This document shows positions 1 through 8,467 of a stretch of DNA of 64,000 nucleotides, piece after piece. The translations under genes were made by a program, and so were the position numbers. Within the stretch, counting starts at the first letter, position 1, and each line of letters opens with the position of its first letter. The stretch covers positions 930,001 through 994,000 of the forward strand of contig CAXXFD010000003.1 of NCBI GenBank assembly GCA_963662905.2. The letters are read 5' to 3'. The stretch comes from G963662905 sp963662905. GTDB taxonomy: Bacteria > Bacteroidota > Bacteroidia > Bacteroidales > WRLA01. The notes below the pieces were generated by a model. The model saw only the letters and a program-made list of their open reading frames with translations, did not search any database and had not been told where the DNA came from.

Positions 1-653
1 GCCATGTCGAGCGCTTCAATCCTGCTTTTCTGGCAGCAAAAAAGTTCATCGACAAGCCCATGTTTATCGAAGCGCACCGTCTGAGCCAGTTCAACCCTCG
101 TGGAACTGATGTTCCGGTTATTCTCGATCTAATGATCCACGATTTGGATATTGTACTCAGCTCCGTGCAATCTGAAGTAAAAAACATCTCAGCAAGCGGC
201 GTGGCTGTAGTGAGCCCAACTCCTGATATTGCCAATGCACGTATTGAATTTGAAAACGGAAGTGTGGCCAACCTTACAGCATCGCGCATCAGCCTGAAAA
301 ACATGCGCAAAACCCGCATGTTCCAAAAAGATGCCTATATATCAATTGACTTTTTGGAAAAACAGAGCGAAATCGTACGCATGAAAACTGTTGATCCCGA
401 AAAGGTTAATGATCCATTTGCTATGATACTCGAACCTTCTGAAGGCCGTGAAGCCAAGCAGATTATCTTCGAAAAACCTGAATCAGAAAATATTAATGCC
501 ATTGAAACGGAATTGTTCACTTTTGCCGAAGCTATTGCAAACGGCACCGAACCCCCGGTAAGCATGCTTGATGGCCACAGAGCCCTAAAAGTAGCCAATG
601 ATATCCATGCCATTATTATTGAACAATTGGAAAAGCAGCAAACCAAGGCTTAA
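1..653 (+). CDS. Gfo/Idh/MocA family oxidoreductase, 5'-truncated
   Basis: This is the C-terminal two thirds of an NAD(P)-dependent sugar or inositol-type dehydrogenase. The frame is open from base 3 and reads HVERFNPAF before the first internal Met at base 60, so the gene begins outside the window and that Met is not its start. The visible part is the alpha/beta C-terminal domain. It includes the DLMIHDLDIVL stretch, whose His and Asp sit at the usual active-site helix of the family, followed by the beta-sheet segment ARIEFENGSVANLTASR. The N-terminal Rossmann domain is missing only because of the window edge. The substrate cannot be inferred. The next genes (lipoprotein, polysaccharide-priming transferase) would fit nucleotide-sugar metabolism, but that is context only. 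Confidence 0.85.
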   Translation, partial: HVERFNPAFLAAKKFIDKPMFIEAHRLSQFNPRGTDVPVILDLMIHDLDIVLSSVQSEVKNISASGVAVVSPTPDIANARIEFENGSVANLTASRISLKNMRKTRMFQKDAYISIDFLEKQSEIVRMKTVDPEKVNDPFAMILEPSEGREAKQIIFEKPESENINAIETELFTFAEAIANGTEPPVSMLDGHRALKVANDIHAIIIEQLEKQQTKA

Positions 654-754
654 AATTTTATCCACATTAGTGCCAAAGCGGACAATAAGCCTTTATTAGG
701 GGCGTTATATTTTCCACATTGAACAGCAAACTGACCTAAGGTTTTTATTGATTG

Positions 755-1657
755 ATGAAAATACCATTACACCACGTTTTAGCATATTTATTTGTATCCC
801 TGCTTCTTATTTTGGCCACATCCTGCGAAAAATTTGAAGGCGAACAAGAAGTCCCGTCTTATATCCGTATTGACACTATTGGCCTGAAAGATACAGACTT
901 TTATCATGGAAGTCTTTCGTCAAAAATCACAGATGCATGGGTTTATGTTGAAAACCAGCTTATTGGAGGATTTGAGCTTCCTGCAACCATTCCAGTCCTT
1001 GCAAAAGGAGAAGTAGATATTATTATTCGCCCCGGCGTGATGCTCAATGGAATGATCAATACACGTGCTGCCTACGCTTTTTACGACCGCATTGATCTTA
1101 CCGCCAAAATTGCAGAAGACAGCATAACTAACTTAGGCGTTAATTTTGAAGGCAAAAAAATCCTGAAAACATCGTATAAGGAATCCACCTATTTTGCCTG
1201 GCAGGAAAGCTTTGAAGATGCCGAATTAACACTGGATACTACAGGTTACAGCACAGTTGATATTGGCCTTACCGAAAAAGACAGTCCGGAAACCTTCGAA
1301 GGGCTGCACTCCGGATTGGTAGTATTAAAAGATGAAGATGATGTTTTTGAAGCCCTTACACGCGAAAGTTATGAGCTTCCCCAAAATGGCAGCCCCATCT
1401 TCCTGGAAATGAACTATAAAAACAATTCACCTTTTACGGTTGGACTGGTTATTCATGAAGAAGGCTATTCCACAGTTTTTCACAGCCTGATGGTTTATAA
1501 CGCCCGCAGCGATTGGAACAAAGTGTATATCAACCTCACACAAGTTGTTTCCAATGCCTACGGAGCCACTTCTTTTCAATTGTTTTTTGGCGCCGGAAAA
1601 TCGCCCGATGTGGAGGAGACCCGATTATTGTTCGACAATTTCCGCCTAATCTACTAA
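755..1657 (+). CDS. Predicted lipoprotein, function unknown
   Basis: A secreted protein of 300 residues with a clear lipoprotein signal. A short polar N-terminus and a hydrophobic core lead to the lipobox ATSC with the acylated Cys at residue 24, so it should sit in the cell envelope. The ATG at 755 is preferred over the TTG just before it. The body is rich in beta-strand patterns and ends in LLFDNFRLIY, a form seen at the end of jelly-roll or carbohydrate-binding-like modules in Bacteroidota surface proteins. That likeness is weak evidence. It lies 16 bases before the sugar transferase gene on the same strand, so the two are probably co-transcribed. I do not recognise a named family. Confidence 0.8.
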   Translation: MKIPLHHVLAYLFVSLLLILATSCEKFEGEQEVPSYIRIDTIGLKDTDFYHGSLSSKITDAWVYVENQLIGGFELPATIPVLAKGEVDIIIRPGVMLNGMINTRAAYAFYDRIDLTAKIAEDSITNLGVNFEGKKILKTSYKESTYFAWQESFEDAELTLDTTGYSTVDIGLTEKDSPETFEGLHSGLVVLKDEDDVFEALTRESYELPQNGSPIFLEMNYKNNSPFTVGLVIHEEGYSTVFHSLMVYNARSDWNKVYINLTQVVSNAYGATSFQLFFGAGKSPDVEETRLLFDNFRLIY

Positions 1658-1673
1658 AAAATTTAGTCAACAG

Positions 1674-3092
1674 ATGTTAAACAGGAAATTACAGGTCACG
1701 AAATATCTTATTGTTGATTATCTCAGCTCCTTAATGGCCTGGAGTATTTTCTTCATTTACAGGAAATATTATATTGACCCTTATTTCTTCGAACACATCA
1801 GCATTGTTCTTCAGGACACTAATTTCCAGATCGGTATAATTGTCATTCCGTTTTTTTGGTTGTTCCTTTATATATTAATGGGTGCTTACCGCAGGATTTA
1901 CCGTAAATCCAGGCTCCGGGAATTAGGTCAAACCCTGACAATAACCATTATCGGCGTAACGATAATATTCTTTGTACTTATTCTTGATGACTTTATTGTT
2001 ACGTATAAAAGCTACTATCAAAGCTTCCTGATATTATTTACGCTGCATTTTATCCTCACCTATATCCCCCGTTTAATCCTTACAACCCGAGCTATCAATA
2101 AATTACGAAAGCGTAAAATCGGGTTCCGCACAATTATTGTTGGAAGCAACGGCAACGCAGAAAATATTTATCATGAAATTGAGGATCAGCTCCATTCTCC
2201 GGGCAATAAATTCATTGGTTTTGTGAGTGCAATGGAAATGGAATATTATCCGCTGGAAGATTATTTACCTCATCTTGGTTCATACAAAGACCTGAACCAA
2301 ATCATTGAGCAGCATAAGGTTGACGAAATTATTATTGCCATAGAGCGCTCGGAGAAAAACACCGTAGATCGCATTATTTCTGAAATTCAGGATACAAATG
2401 TAGTAATCAAAGTAATTCCTGAAATGCAGGACATCCTGATGGGGACAGTGCGTACGAGTGCCATTTTTTCACCTCTTATCGAAATCGCACCGGATCCGAT
2501 GCCTGCCTGGCAGATGTTCCTGAAAAGGGGAATGGACATTGTTATCTCTATCATAGCCATAATAATCCTGATTCCTGCTTATATTTTTACGGCCATTGGC
2601 GTGCGCAGGAGTTCTCCGGGGTCTATAATTTATACGCAAATGCGGGTTGGGAAAAACGGAAAATATTTTCCAATGCACAAATTCCGGAGCATGTACCAGG
2701 ATGCCGAACGGGGTGGCAAGCCGATGCTTAGCTCGCAAACCGATCCAAGGATCACACCTTTTGGCCGTTTTATGCGTAAGGTGCGATTAGACGAAATCCC
2801 TCAGTTTTACAGTGTTCTGAAAGGCGATATGTCGTTGGTAGGGCCGCGTCCGGAGCGACAGTATTTTATTGATCGCATCTGTGAGAAAGCACCCGAATAT
2901 CGCCTCTTGCAAAGAATCAAACCCGGTATTACCAGCTGGGGTCAGGTACGCTTTGGTTATGCCGAAAATGTTGAAGAAATGATCGCACGCCTCAAATACG
3001 ATCTGCTTTACCTGGAAAACATGTCGATTGCAATGGACATTAAAATTATGATTTATACCGTACTGATCGTAATTCAGGGCAGAGGCAAGTAA
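1674..3092 (+). CDS. Polyprenyl glycosylphosphotransferase (WbaP/WcaJ-like sugar transferase)
   Basis: Predicted membrane enzyme that transfers a sugar-1-phosphate from a nucleotide sugar to undecaprenyl phosphate, the priming step of exopolysaccharide or O-antigen synthesis. About four transmembrane segments occupy roughly residues 10-140. A CoA-binding-like domain follows at about 150-260 (TIIVGSNGNAENIY). The catalytic bacterial sugar transferase domain begins with KRGMDIVISI near residue 284. Its hallmarks are visible: KFRSM, RKVRLDEIPQF with the Asp-Glu pair, SLVGPRPE and PGITSWGQV. The length of 472 is typical. The sugar specificity cannot be read from the sequence. Confidence 0.93.
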   Translation: MLNRKLQVTKYLIVDYLSSLMAWSIFFIYRKYYIDPYFFEHISIVLQDTNFQIGIIVIPFFWLFLYILMGAYRRIYRKSRLRELGQTLTITIIGVTIIFFVLILDDFIVTYKSYYQSFLILFTLHFILTYIPRLILTTRAINKLRKRKIGFRTIIVGSNGNAENIYHEIEDQLHSPGNKFIGFVSAMEMEYYPLEDYLPHLGSYKDLNQIIEQHKVDEIIIAIERSEKNTVDRIISEIQDTNVVIKVIPEMQDILMGTVRTSAIFSPLIEIAPDPMPAWQMFLKRGMDIVISIIAIIILIPAYIFTAIGVRRSSPGSIIYTQMRVGKNGKYFPMHKFRSMYQDAERGGKPMLSSQTDPRITPFGRFMRKVRLDEIPQFYSVLKGDMSLVGPRPERQYFIDRICEKAPEYRLLQRIKPGITSWGQVRFGYAENVEEMIARLKYDLLYLENMSIAMDIKIMIYTVLIVIQGRGK

Positions 3093-3109
3093 ATCACTGT
3101 ACCGGCGAA

Positions 3110-3688
3110 TTACAGCTGACCGTTTTCAATCAAACATACAATCCGTTCAATAGCAGCATCTTCCCCTTCGGGATCATAGCGTACTTTTAAGTTATAACCA
3201 AAAATACGCGCAAAGGATTGCCAGAAAAAGGCGATAAATTTGCCACGCAACTCCTGCACCAAAGCAAAGGAAGATGTTCCGGTTTCACGGTCGATCAGCT
3301 TGATAAGGATTTTACCTTGCGAAAAAGTTAATTTTTTTAATTCTTCACCAAATTCGTTTTGTATTTCATCCTCGGCCATTTTCATAATTTGCCTGCGTTC
3401 TTTTTTTGTTTGAACTGATGACAGCGTATCCTCATACTCACGCAGCTTGATTCCCGCCAAACGCGCATAAGGATAGACTTTCTTCACATTGCGTACCAAC
3501 TTGTTGTACCTGCGGTATTGGCGCTTATTTTTAAAATCCAGAGGTGGGAATACATAAATTCCACGTAATTCAGCTACAGGAAGGGTATCATTCCCTTCAA
3601 TAATTGTGCGCAACAATACAGGTTTATCCTGGGCCGGTAATAAGCCGGCTGCTAATACAAACAATAATATGAATAAAATTCTGTTCAT
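3110..3688 (-). CDS. DUF4294 family secreted protein
   Basis: A 192-residue protein with a signal peptide (cleavage near the AQDKP site at about residue 20) followed by a basic, helical domain containing KRQYRRYNKLVRNVKKVYPYARLAG. This matches the DUF4294 family, which I know only from Bacteroidota and whose function is not established. It converges on the sugar transferase gene with only 17 bases between the two stop codons. A TAATTTTG promoter element lies just upstream of its start codon. Confidence 0.85.
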   Translation of the reverse strand: MNRILFILLFVLAAGLLPAQDKPVLLRTIIEGNDTLPVAELRGIYVFPPLDFKNKRQYRRYNKLVRNVKKVYPYARLAGIKLREYEDTLSSVQTKKERRQIMKMAEDEIQNEFGEELKKLTFSQGKILIKLIDRETGTSSFALVQELRGKFIAFFWQSFARIFGYNLKVRYDPEGEDAAIERIVCLIENGQL

Positions 3689-3702
3689 TAATCAGTTGCA
3701 AA

Positions 3703-3710
3703 CAAAATTA
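3703..3710 (-). promoter_or_regulatory. Bacteroidota -7 promoter element (TAnnTTTG)
   Basis: TAATTTTG read on the minus strand, 15 bases upstream of the DUF4294 start codon. This matches the sigma-ABfr -7 consensus. No -33 box was assigned. Confidence 0.45.
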
Positions 3711-3931
3711 AGACAATGGATTTAATCCATAACTAAAATTATGCCACGAAATTAAACATTACAACTTATCCGAAGGCGATACAAAGCATATAAACAAAGC
3801 AAATGATTCAAAAACAGCAACTACATAAACACACATCTACATATCTAAAGCGTTTTAGCTAAAATATGCCAAAGCCAAAATGAAGAATTTATGAAATCTT
3901 ATAAAGGATTTTTTTGAATCAGTAGAATTTA

Positions 3932-3939
3932 TATATTTG
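3932..3939 (+). promoter_or_regulatory. Bacteroidota -7 promoter element for pfkA
   Basis: TATATTTG matches TAnnTTTG. It lies 115 bases before the phosphofructokinase start, which implies a leader of about 100 bases. A TTTG sits 15 bases upstream, closer than the usual spacing. The rest of the 366-base divergent gap between DUF4294 and pfkA is AT-rich and shows nothing else I can name. Confidence 0.45.
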
Positions 3940-4054
3940 CCACGGTTTTTAAATTAGCCGGATTAGGGTTTGTTTTAAAAGGCACAATCATTTGAAGGCA
4001 AAATATTTGATTATCAAAGCTTTAATAAAAGCGGTTTATTAACAAAATTATTTT

Positions 4055-5164
4055 ATGAAACGAGTTTTAGTAGCAACAGGAGGAGGAGACTGCCCGGGAC
4101 TTAATGCTGTAATCAGGGCGATCGTGAAAAGAGCTTCACTCGAAAAAGATTGGGAAGTTCTGGGAAGTATCCAGGCTTTTAATGGTGTATTATGGGAACC
4201 CAGCGAACTGGTATTACTTGATGAGAAAAAAGTATCCGGCATACACTATCGTGGAGGAACAATAATCGAAACTACCAATATCGGTGGACCTTTTGCATGG
4301 CCTTACAAAAAAGAAGATGGCAGCTGGGGCACAGCTGACCGTTCAGACGAAATGATTCGCAAACTTCAATATTTGGGCATTGATGCCGTCATTAATATTG
4401 GTGGCGACGGGTCACAACGAATTTCACAGCGCCTTTATGAAAAAGGGCTCAACGTTATTGGCGTACCAAAAACAATTGACAATGACCTTTCCGCAACGGA
4501 TTCTACCTTTGGTTTTCAAACAGCGGTGCAAATTGCCACCGAATCAGTTGATAAACTGGTAACAACCGCAGCAAGCCACAACCGTGTGCTTATCATGGAA
4601 GTTATGGGACGTTATGCCGGTTGGATCGGACTGAATGCAGCGGTTGCCGGGGGAGCGGAAATTTGCCTGTTACCTGAATTTCCATACGACATTGAACACG
4701 TAATGAAAAAAATTGAATCACGCTTCAGCCGTGGACGTGGTTTTGTGAATATTGTTATTGCTGAAGGAGCCAAGCCTAAAGGAGGCAAATTAACCAAAGG
4801 CAAAAACGATGAAGTTGGATACGAAAACGCACGTCTTGGCGGTGTTGCGCACCAATTGGCACACCAGCTCAGGCAAGCAGGCTGTGAGCACAGCATACGT
4901 GAAACGGTTCTTGGCCACATTCAGCGTGGAGGCGTTCCTATTGCTTACGACCGTGTGCTGGCGACACAAATGGGCGTGAAAGCTTTTGAACTCGTGCTGG
5001 AGAAAAAATATGGCCATATGGTCTCTTACAGGCATCCTTATATCACATCTGTAACCCTGAAAGATGCAATACAACAGCCAAATTTAGTTACACCGGATAC
5101 TGCCCTGATGCGCACTGCCAGAGGTATCGGTATTTGCTTTGGCCATAATTTTGATGAAAAATAA
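4055..5164 (+). CDS. pfkA: 6-phosphofructokinase (Gly/Lys-type, probably ATP-dependent)
   Basis: Cytosolic glycolytic enzyme that phosphorylates fructose 6-phosphate. It is 369 residues long. The N-terminal nucleotide loop is TGGGDCPGLNAVIR (residues 8-21). GGDGS at 116-120 is the phosphoryl-donor site, PKTIDND at 138-144 carries the catalytic Asp, and MGRYAGW at 184-190 contacts the substrate. Known rule for the family: Gly in GGDG favours ATP, while Asp there with Lys in PKTIDND marks pyrophosphate enzymes. Here Gly119 is combined with Lys139, the mixed signature known from ATP-dependent enzymes such as those of trypanosomes, so ATP is the likelier donor. A leader of about 100 bases precedes it. 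Confidence 0.93.
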   Translation: MKRVLVATGGGDCPGLNAVIRAIVKRASLEKDWEVLGSIQAFNGVLWEPSELVLLDEKKVSGIHYRGGTIIETTNIGGPFAWPYKKEDGSWGTADRSDEMIRKLQYLGIDAVINIGGDGSQRISQRLYEKGLNVIGVPKTIDNDLSATDSTFGFQTAVQIATESVDKLVTTAASHNRVLIMEVMGRYAGWIGLNAAVAGGAEICLLPEFPYDIEHVMKKIESRFSRGRGFVNIVIAEGAKPKGGKLTKGKNDEVGYENARLGGVAHQLAHQLRQAGCEHSIRETVLGHIQRGGVPIAYDRVLATQMGVKAFELVLEKKYGHMVSYRHPYITSVTLKDAIQQPNLVTPDTALMRTARGIGICFGHNFDEK

Positions 5165-5502
5165 ATAGTGCCTGCCGGAAAACTCCCATTTTTGAGTCTT
5201 TGATAAGAAAACGTCAAAGACAAGGCTTTCTCAGCCATGAAAATCAAGGAGTCCCAAAATTTCGGCATGAGGTTTTCAAGGCAAGAGTAACGCAGAAATA
5301 AGCGCAGCGAGCGATTCACGAATGCCTATTAAATATAAACCACCGCATGAGTAATTTGGCGTTTTCTTGCAAAGACTAAATAATAAATACGGGCAGGCTA
5401 ATCAAATAATTGATTGTTACCTGCCCGCTTTTTTTGATCCTGTAGATTCCCAAAAGCCCGAATGCCTTTTTCACCACTGCGGTTCTGAATAACAAGCCTT
5501 TA
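5165..5502. other. Intergenic region with small hairpins, no gene
   Basis: 338 bases between pfkA and a convergent lipoprotein gene. It contains a perfect 8-bp inverted repeat GTCTTTGA/TCAAAGAC at 5196-5221, a short GGCT/AGCC hairpin just after it, and the strong terminator listed separately. Translation gives no convincing protein on either strand. The part at 5165-5340 could be a small structured repeat, but only one copy is seen in the window. Confidence 0.5.
5391..5435 (+). terminator. Rho-independent terminator
   Basis: GGGCAGG at 5391-5397 pairs with CCTGCCC at 5420-5426, with a further AATCA/TGATT pairing in the loop, followed by C then seven T. It reads on the plus strand, 226 bases beyond the pfkA stop. 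Confidence 0.75.
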
Positions 5503-6186
5503 TTATTCCTGCTTGATCACAGTTCCATTTTTGTCGTAGTGCAGAATACCATCATTTATAATTTCTCCATTCTGATTATACTCAAGGAATTTTTCTTTTG
5601 TTATTTCACCCCGGTCATTTCGAAAACGATCAACGCGGCTGATCAGCTCACCATCTGAATTAAAAGATTTGGCCTGAATTTCCAATCCGTCGTCATTATA
5701 ATTATAAAGGGAGCAAAACATCCTGATCAGAGAACCCTTTTTATCGTATGAACGGAAAATAAAAACTCTTTTTTTCCCTTCATCATCATAGCGAAATACA
5801 TTATAAATTTTACCCTTATACTGTCCATCGGCGGTGTACATTTCCGTTATTTCGCGGACGCGGTTTCCATGTTCATCATATTCGTATTGAAAAACATTGT
5901 ACTCGCGCGGTGCTCCGTCCCTTTTAAAAGAATACTGTCTGCGTTCTGTAACTTGCCCCTGATCATTACGGATAATTTCCGGTTTTGGCCGCTGTGCTAC
6001 TTCCAATATCGTATCTGGAGGTATAGTCGGGATATTTACAGCCGACTTTTGACCCAACGCATTTGTATTCAACTCGATATATTCATCCAAATTGATAATT
6101 TCCCTTTCGGGGCTGCCATTTCCCCCACAGGAAGCCAAAAGTGCTATCGCACTGAGGAGGAATAAAAATAACTTCATGTTTTTCAT
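5503..6186 (-). CDS. Predicted lipoprotein with repeated Y-D/N-x-x-G motifs
   Basis: A 227-residue envelope protein. The signal sequence ends in LLASC with a run of Gly after the Cys, a standard lipobox. The rest is made of short beta-hairpin-like repeats such as YDEHGNRV, YDDEGKK, YNDDGLEI, YNQNGEII and YDKNGTVI, spaced about 20-25 residues apart. These resemble RHS/YD or MORN-type strand repeats seen in secreted Bacteroidota proteins. The start could be this ATG or the one three codons later. It converges with pfkA and precedes no obvious partner, so no function can be assigned. Confidence 0.8.
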   Translation of the reverse strand: MKNMKLFLFLLSAIALLASCGGNGSPEREIINLDEYIELNTNALGQKSAVNIPTIPPDTILEVAQRPKPEIIRNDQGQVTERRQYSFKRDGAPREYNVFQYEYDEHGNRVREITEMYTADGQYKGKIYNVFRYDDEGKKRVFIFRSYDKKGSLIRMFCSLYNYNDDGLEIQAKSFNSDGELISRVDRFRNDRGEITKEKFLEYNQNGEIINDGILHYDKNGTVIKQE

Positions 6187-6214
6187 ACTTCATTTTTTGG
6201 GTTAAAAACAACTA

Positions 6215-8410
6215 TCAATTTCCATTTCCCTGACGGCGTGCGCGGGTAATACCTTTCACTTTTTCCAAACGCCGCTCAAGCTCTGATATTTTATCCTTAC
6301 TGTAAACCTGCACAACAACTTGCCCTGTCATAGCTGTTTCGTCGGAATCAATATTGATACTGAGGAGGTTAATTCGCATATCATGCGTTATCACTTCACT
6401 GATTTCATTAATTAATCCATGACGGTTAAGCCCCTGCAATTTGATACTGACCCGATAATCACCTTTTCCGGAAGCTGATTTCCAATCCACTTTGATCACA
6501 CGATAAGGGTATCTGCTTTTCATGTCCTTTACATTGGGACAACTTGTTCTATGGATACTGATCCCTTTATTTACGGTTACAAATCCTATAATCCGGTCTC
6601 CGGGTATTGGTTTGCAACATTTGGCAAAATTGTAGTTCAGATTACTGCTGTTTTGATTTACCAGCATCACATCTTCCTGATCATCAAATTGTTGTGGCAG
6701 AGGAGGCTTTAGTTCTTTATGTAATGGCGCTGCCTGCTCCTGTTCTTCCCGATGGCTCAGCAAATGCTTGAGTTCGATATGGTCAATTTCTTCGGAAGCA
6801 ATCCTAAAATAGAGTTCCGCAGCAGTTTTCAGTTTATAATGGTGCAACAGTTTCTCCACCAGTTCATCCGCATAAGGTATTTTCCAGTTTTTAAGTTTCC
6901 TCAATAAAATTTCCCTGCCCATATCAGCCCCTTTCAGCTGTTCGGCACGCAGACAGTGGCGGATTCGGTTTTTTGCTTTTGATGTCGCGACCCATGCCAG
7001 CCAATCTTTGTTGGGCTTCTGGTTTTTTGAACTAATAATTTCGATGCGGTCGCCGTTTTGCAGTTTATGGCGCAACGGAACCATTTTACCATTTACTTTG
7101 CCGCCTTTGCATCTTTCGCCGAGACCGGAATGAATGGAAAAAGCAAAATCGAGCACACTGGCATCCTGCGGCAATTTTTGGATATCGCCATTGGGGGTAA
7201 ATACAAAAATACTATCGGCATATAAATTCTGTTCTACCAAACCTTCATCATCCAACTCGAGATGATCGGCTGTTTCAATTCGTTCCCTTATTCCGGCCAG
7301 CCAGGCATCTTCATCCTGAATGCTTTTCTTCTCTTTATAGCGCCAATGCGCAGCCAGGCCATTTTCGGCTACATCGTCCATGCGCCGCGTACGGATCTGG
7401 ACTTCAACAAATCGGCCACTTTCGGTTTCCACGGTAGTGTGCAGGCTTTCGTATCCACTGGCTTTGGGGGCAGAAATCCAGTCGCGCAGACGCTTTGGGT
7501 TCGGTTTATAAATATCCGAAACCACAGAATAAGCCTGCCAGCATGCGGCTTTTTCATCCATCACATCACCTTCAATGATAATGCGGATTGCAAAAATGTC
7601 ATAAATACCCGAAACATCCACACTTTGAGCCAACATCTTTTTATAAACACTGTGCACCGATTTATAACGCGATTTTATATCGAACCTTAAACCGGTTTTT
7701 TCCAGGCCATCTTCAATCCTTTTTATGAAGCCGCTAATAAAGGATTTTTGAATCCGTGTTGTTTCTGCCAGTTTTCGGCTAATATCAGCATAAGCTTCCG
7801 GGTGCTGAATTTTCATTACCGCCTCTTCCAGCTCACCTTTAATGTGATAAAGCCCAAGGCGATGAGCAAAAGGAATAAAAACCGAAAAAGCTTTCTTCAA
7901 AGCATATTCCTGCTCCCCAACATCCAGCCTACTGTAATTCCGCATCTCATAGAGGTTAAAGGCCAAACGCAGCAAGAGGGTACGCATATCATTCGAAATG
8001 CGGATCAAAAGTTTTCTGAAATTTTCTGATTCCAGGCTCAAATGGCGGATATCAACATTCAAATGGCGGAGATGTTCGCGGGCTAGACGAGCCACACGGT
8101 CGCCATATTGCTGGGCAACATCCTCTGCTGTAAGCATTTTTTTTTCGAAAGCAGGATGCAAAATACACACAACAACCGATGCCGTGCCCAGTCCAATTTT
8201 TTGGGTTAAGTATCCTGCGATGTCGAGCATTGATGCAAGTACCGGCTGACCGCAATACTTGTCGTCAGGGGAGTAGTTTTCCCAAGCGTAATTAAAGGCT
8301 TTACGGAGTAATTCGGTATCTCCTTTTTGGTAGTATTCTTTGCCGCTCCGGAGCAATTCTTTGTATTTCCGACTGATGGAGCGTGTATATTCCTCTGGCT
8401 GTTCTTTCAT
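6215..8410 (-). CDS. relA: RelA/SpoT-family (p)ppGpp synthetase with degenerate hydrolase domain
   Basis: Long RSH enzyme of 731 residues making the stringent-response alarmone. Domain order: HD-like domain (about 40-165), synthetase (about 240-360), TGS (IFVFTPNGDIQKLP), a zinc-finger-like stretch with KCCKPIPGDRIIGF, and a C-terminal ACT domain. The synthetase motifs are intact: GYESLHTTV with Glu321, and EVQIRT with Glu336. The basic loop KRLRD resembles the RxKD of bifunctional enzymes. The metal-binding residues of the hydrolase are lost: the HP position is Ser60-Met, HD in LLHDVVEDT has become His85-Pro86 with EK instead of ED, and the LADRLHN Asp is Phe151. So it should synthesise but not degrade (p)ppGpp. 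Confidence 0.92.
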   Translation of the reverse strand: MKEQPEEYTRSISRKYKELLRSGKEYYQKGDTELLRKAFNYAWENYSPDDKYCGQPVLASMLDIAGYLTQKIGLGTASVVVCILHPAFEKKMLTAEDVAQQYGDRVARLAREHLRHLNVDIRHLSLESENFRKLLIRISNDMRTLLLRLAFNLYEMRNYSRLDVGEQEYALKKAFSVFIPFAHRLGLYHIKGELEEAVMKIQHPEAYADISRKLAETTRIQKSFISGFIKRIEDGLEKTGLRFDIKSRYKSVHSVYKKMLAQSVDVSGIYDIFAIRIIIEGDVMDEKAACWQAYSVVSDIYKPNPKRLRDWISAPKASGYESLHTTVETESGRFVEVQIRTRRMDDVAENGLAAHWRYKEKKSIQDEDAWLAGIRERIETADHLELDDEGLVEQNLYADSIFVFTPNGDIQKLPQDASVLDFAFSIHSGLGERCKGGKVNGKMVPLRHKLQNGDRIEIISSKNQKPNKDWLAWVATSKAKNRIRHCLRAEQLKGADMGREILLRKLKNWKIPYADELVEKLLHHYKLKTAAELYFRIASEEIDHIELKHLLSHREEQEQAAPLHKELKPPLPQQFDDQEDVMLVNQNSSNLNYNFAKCCKPIPGDRIIGFVTVNKGISIHRTSCPNVKDMKSRYPYRVIKVDWKSASGKGDYRVSIKLQGLNRHGLINEISEVITHDMRINLLSINIDSDETAMTGQVVVQVYSKDKISELERRLEKVKGITRARRQGNGN

Positions 8411-8414
8411 TTAA

Positions 8415-8452
8415 ACAAAAGCGCCCATCCTCTTGGGACAGGCGCAAAAAAT
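8415..8452 (-). terminator. Rho-independent terminator after floA
   Basis: On the minus strand GCGCCTGTCC, five bases, GGATGGGCGC, then TTTTGTTT. The stem has a tandem T-G/G-T wobble in the middle, so it is continuous only when read on this strand. The same core occurs in the terminator at 40072-40103. Confidence 0.65.
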
Positions 8453-8467
8453 TTAACACTGAATTAC

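Noticed and set aside
5038..5319. 93-codon minus-strand frame over the end of pfkA
   Set aside because: It overlaps a conserved enzyme gene and has no signal, domain or promoter of its own.
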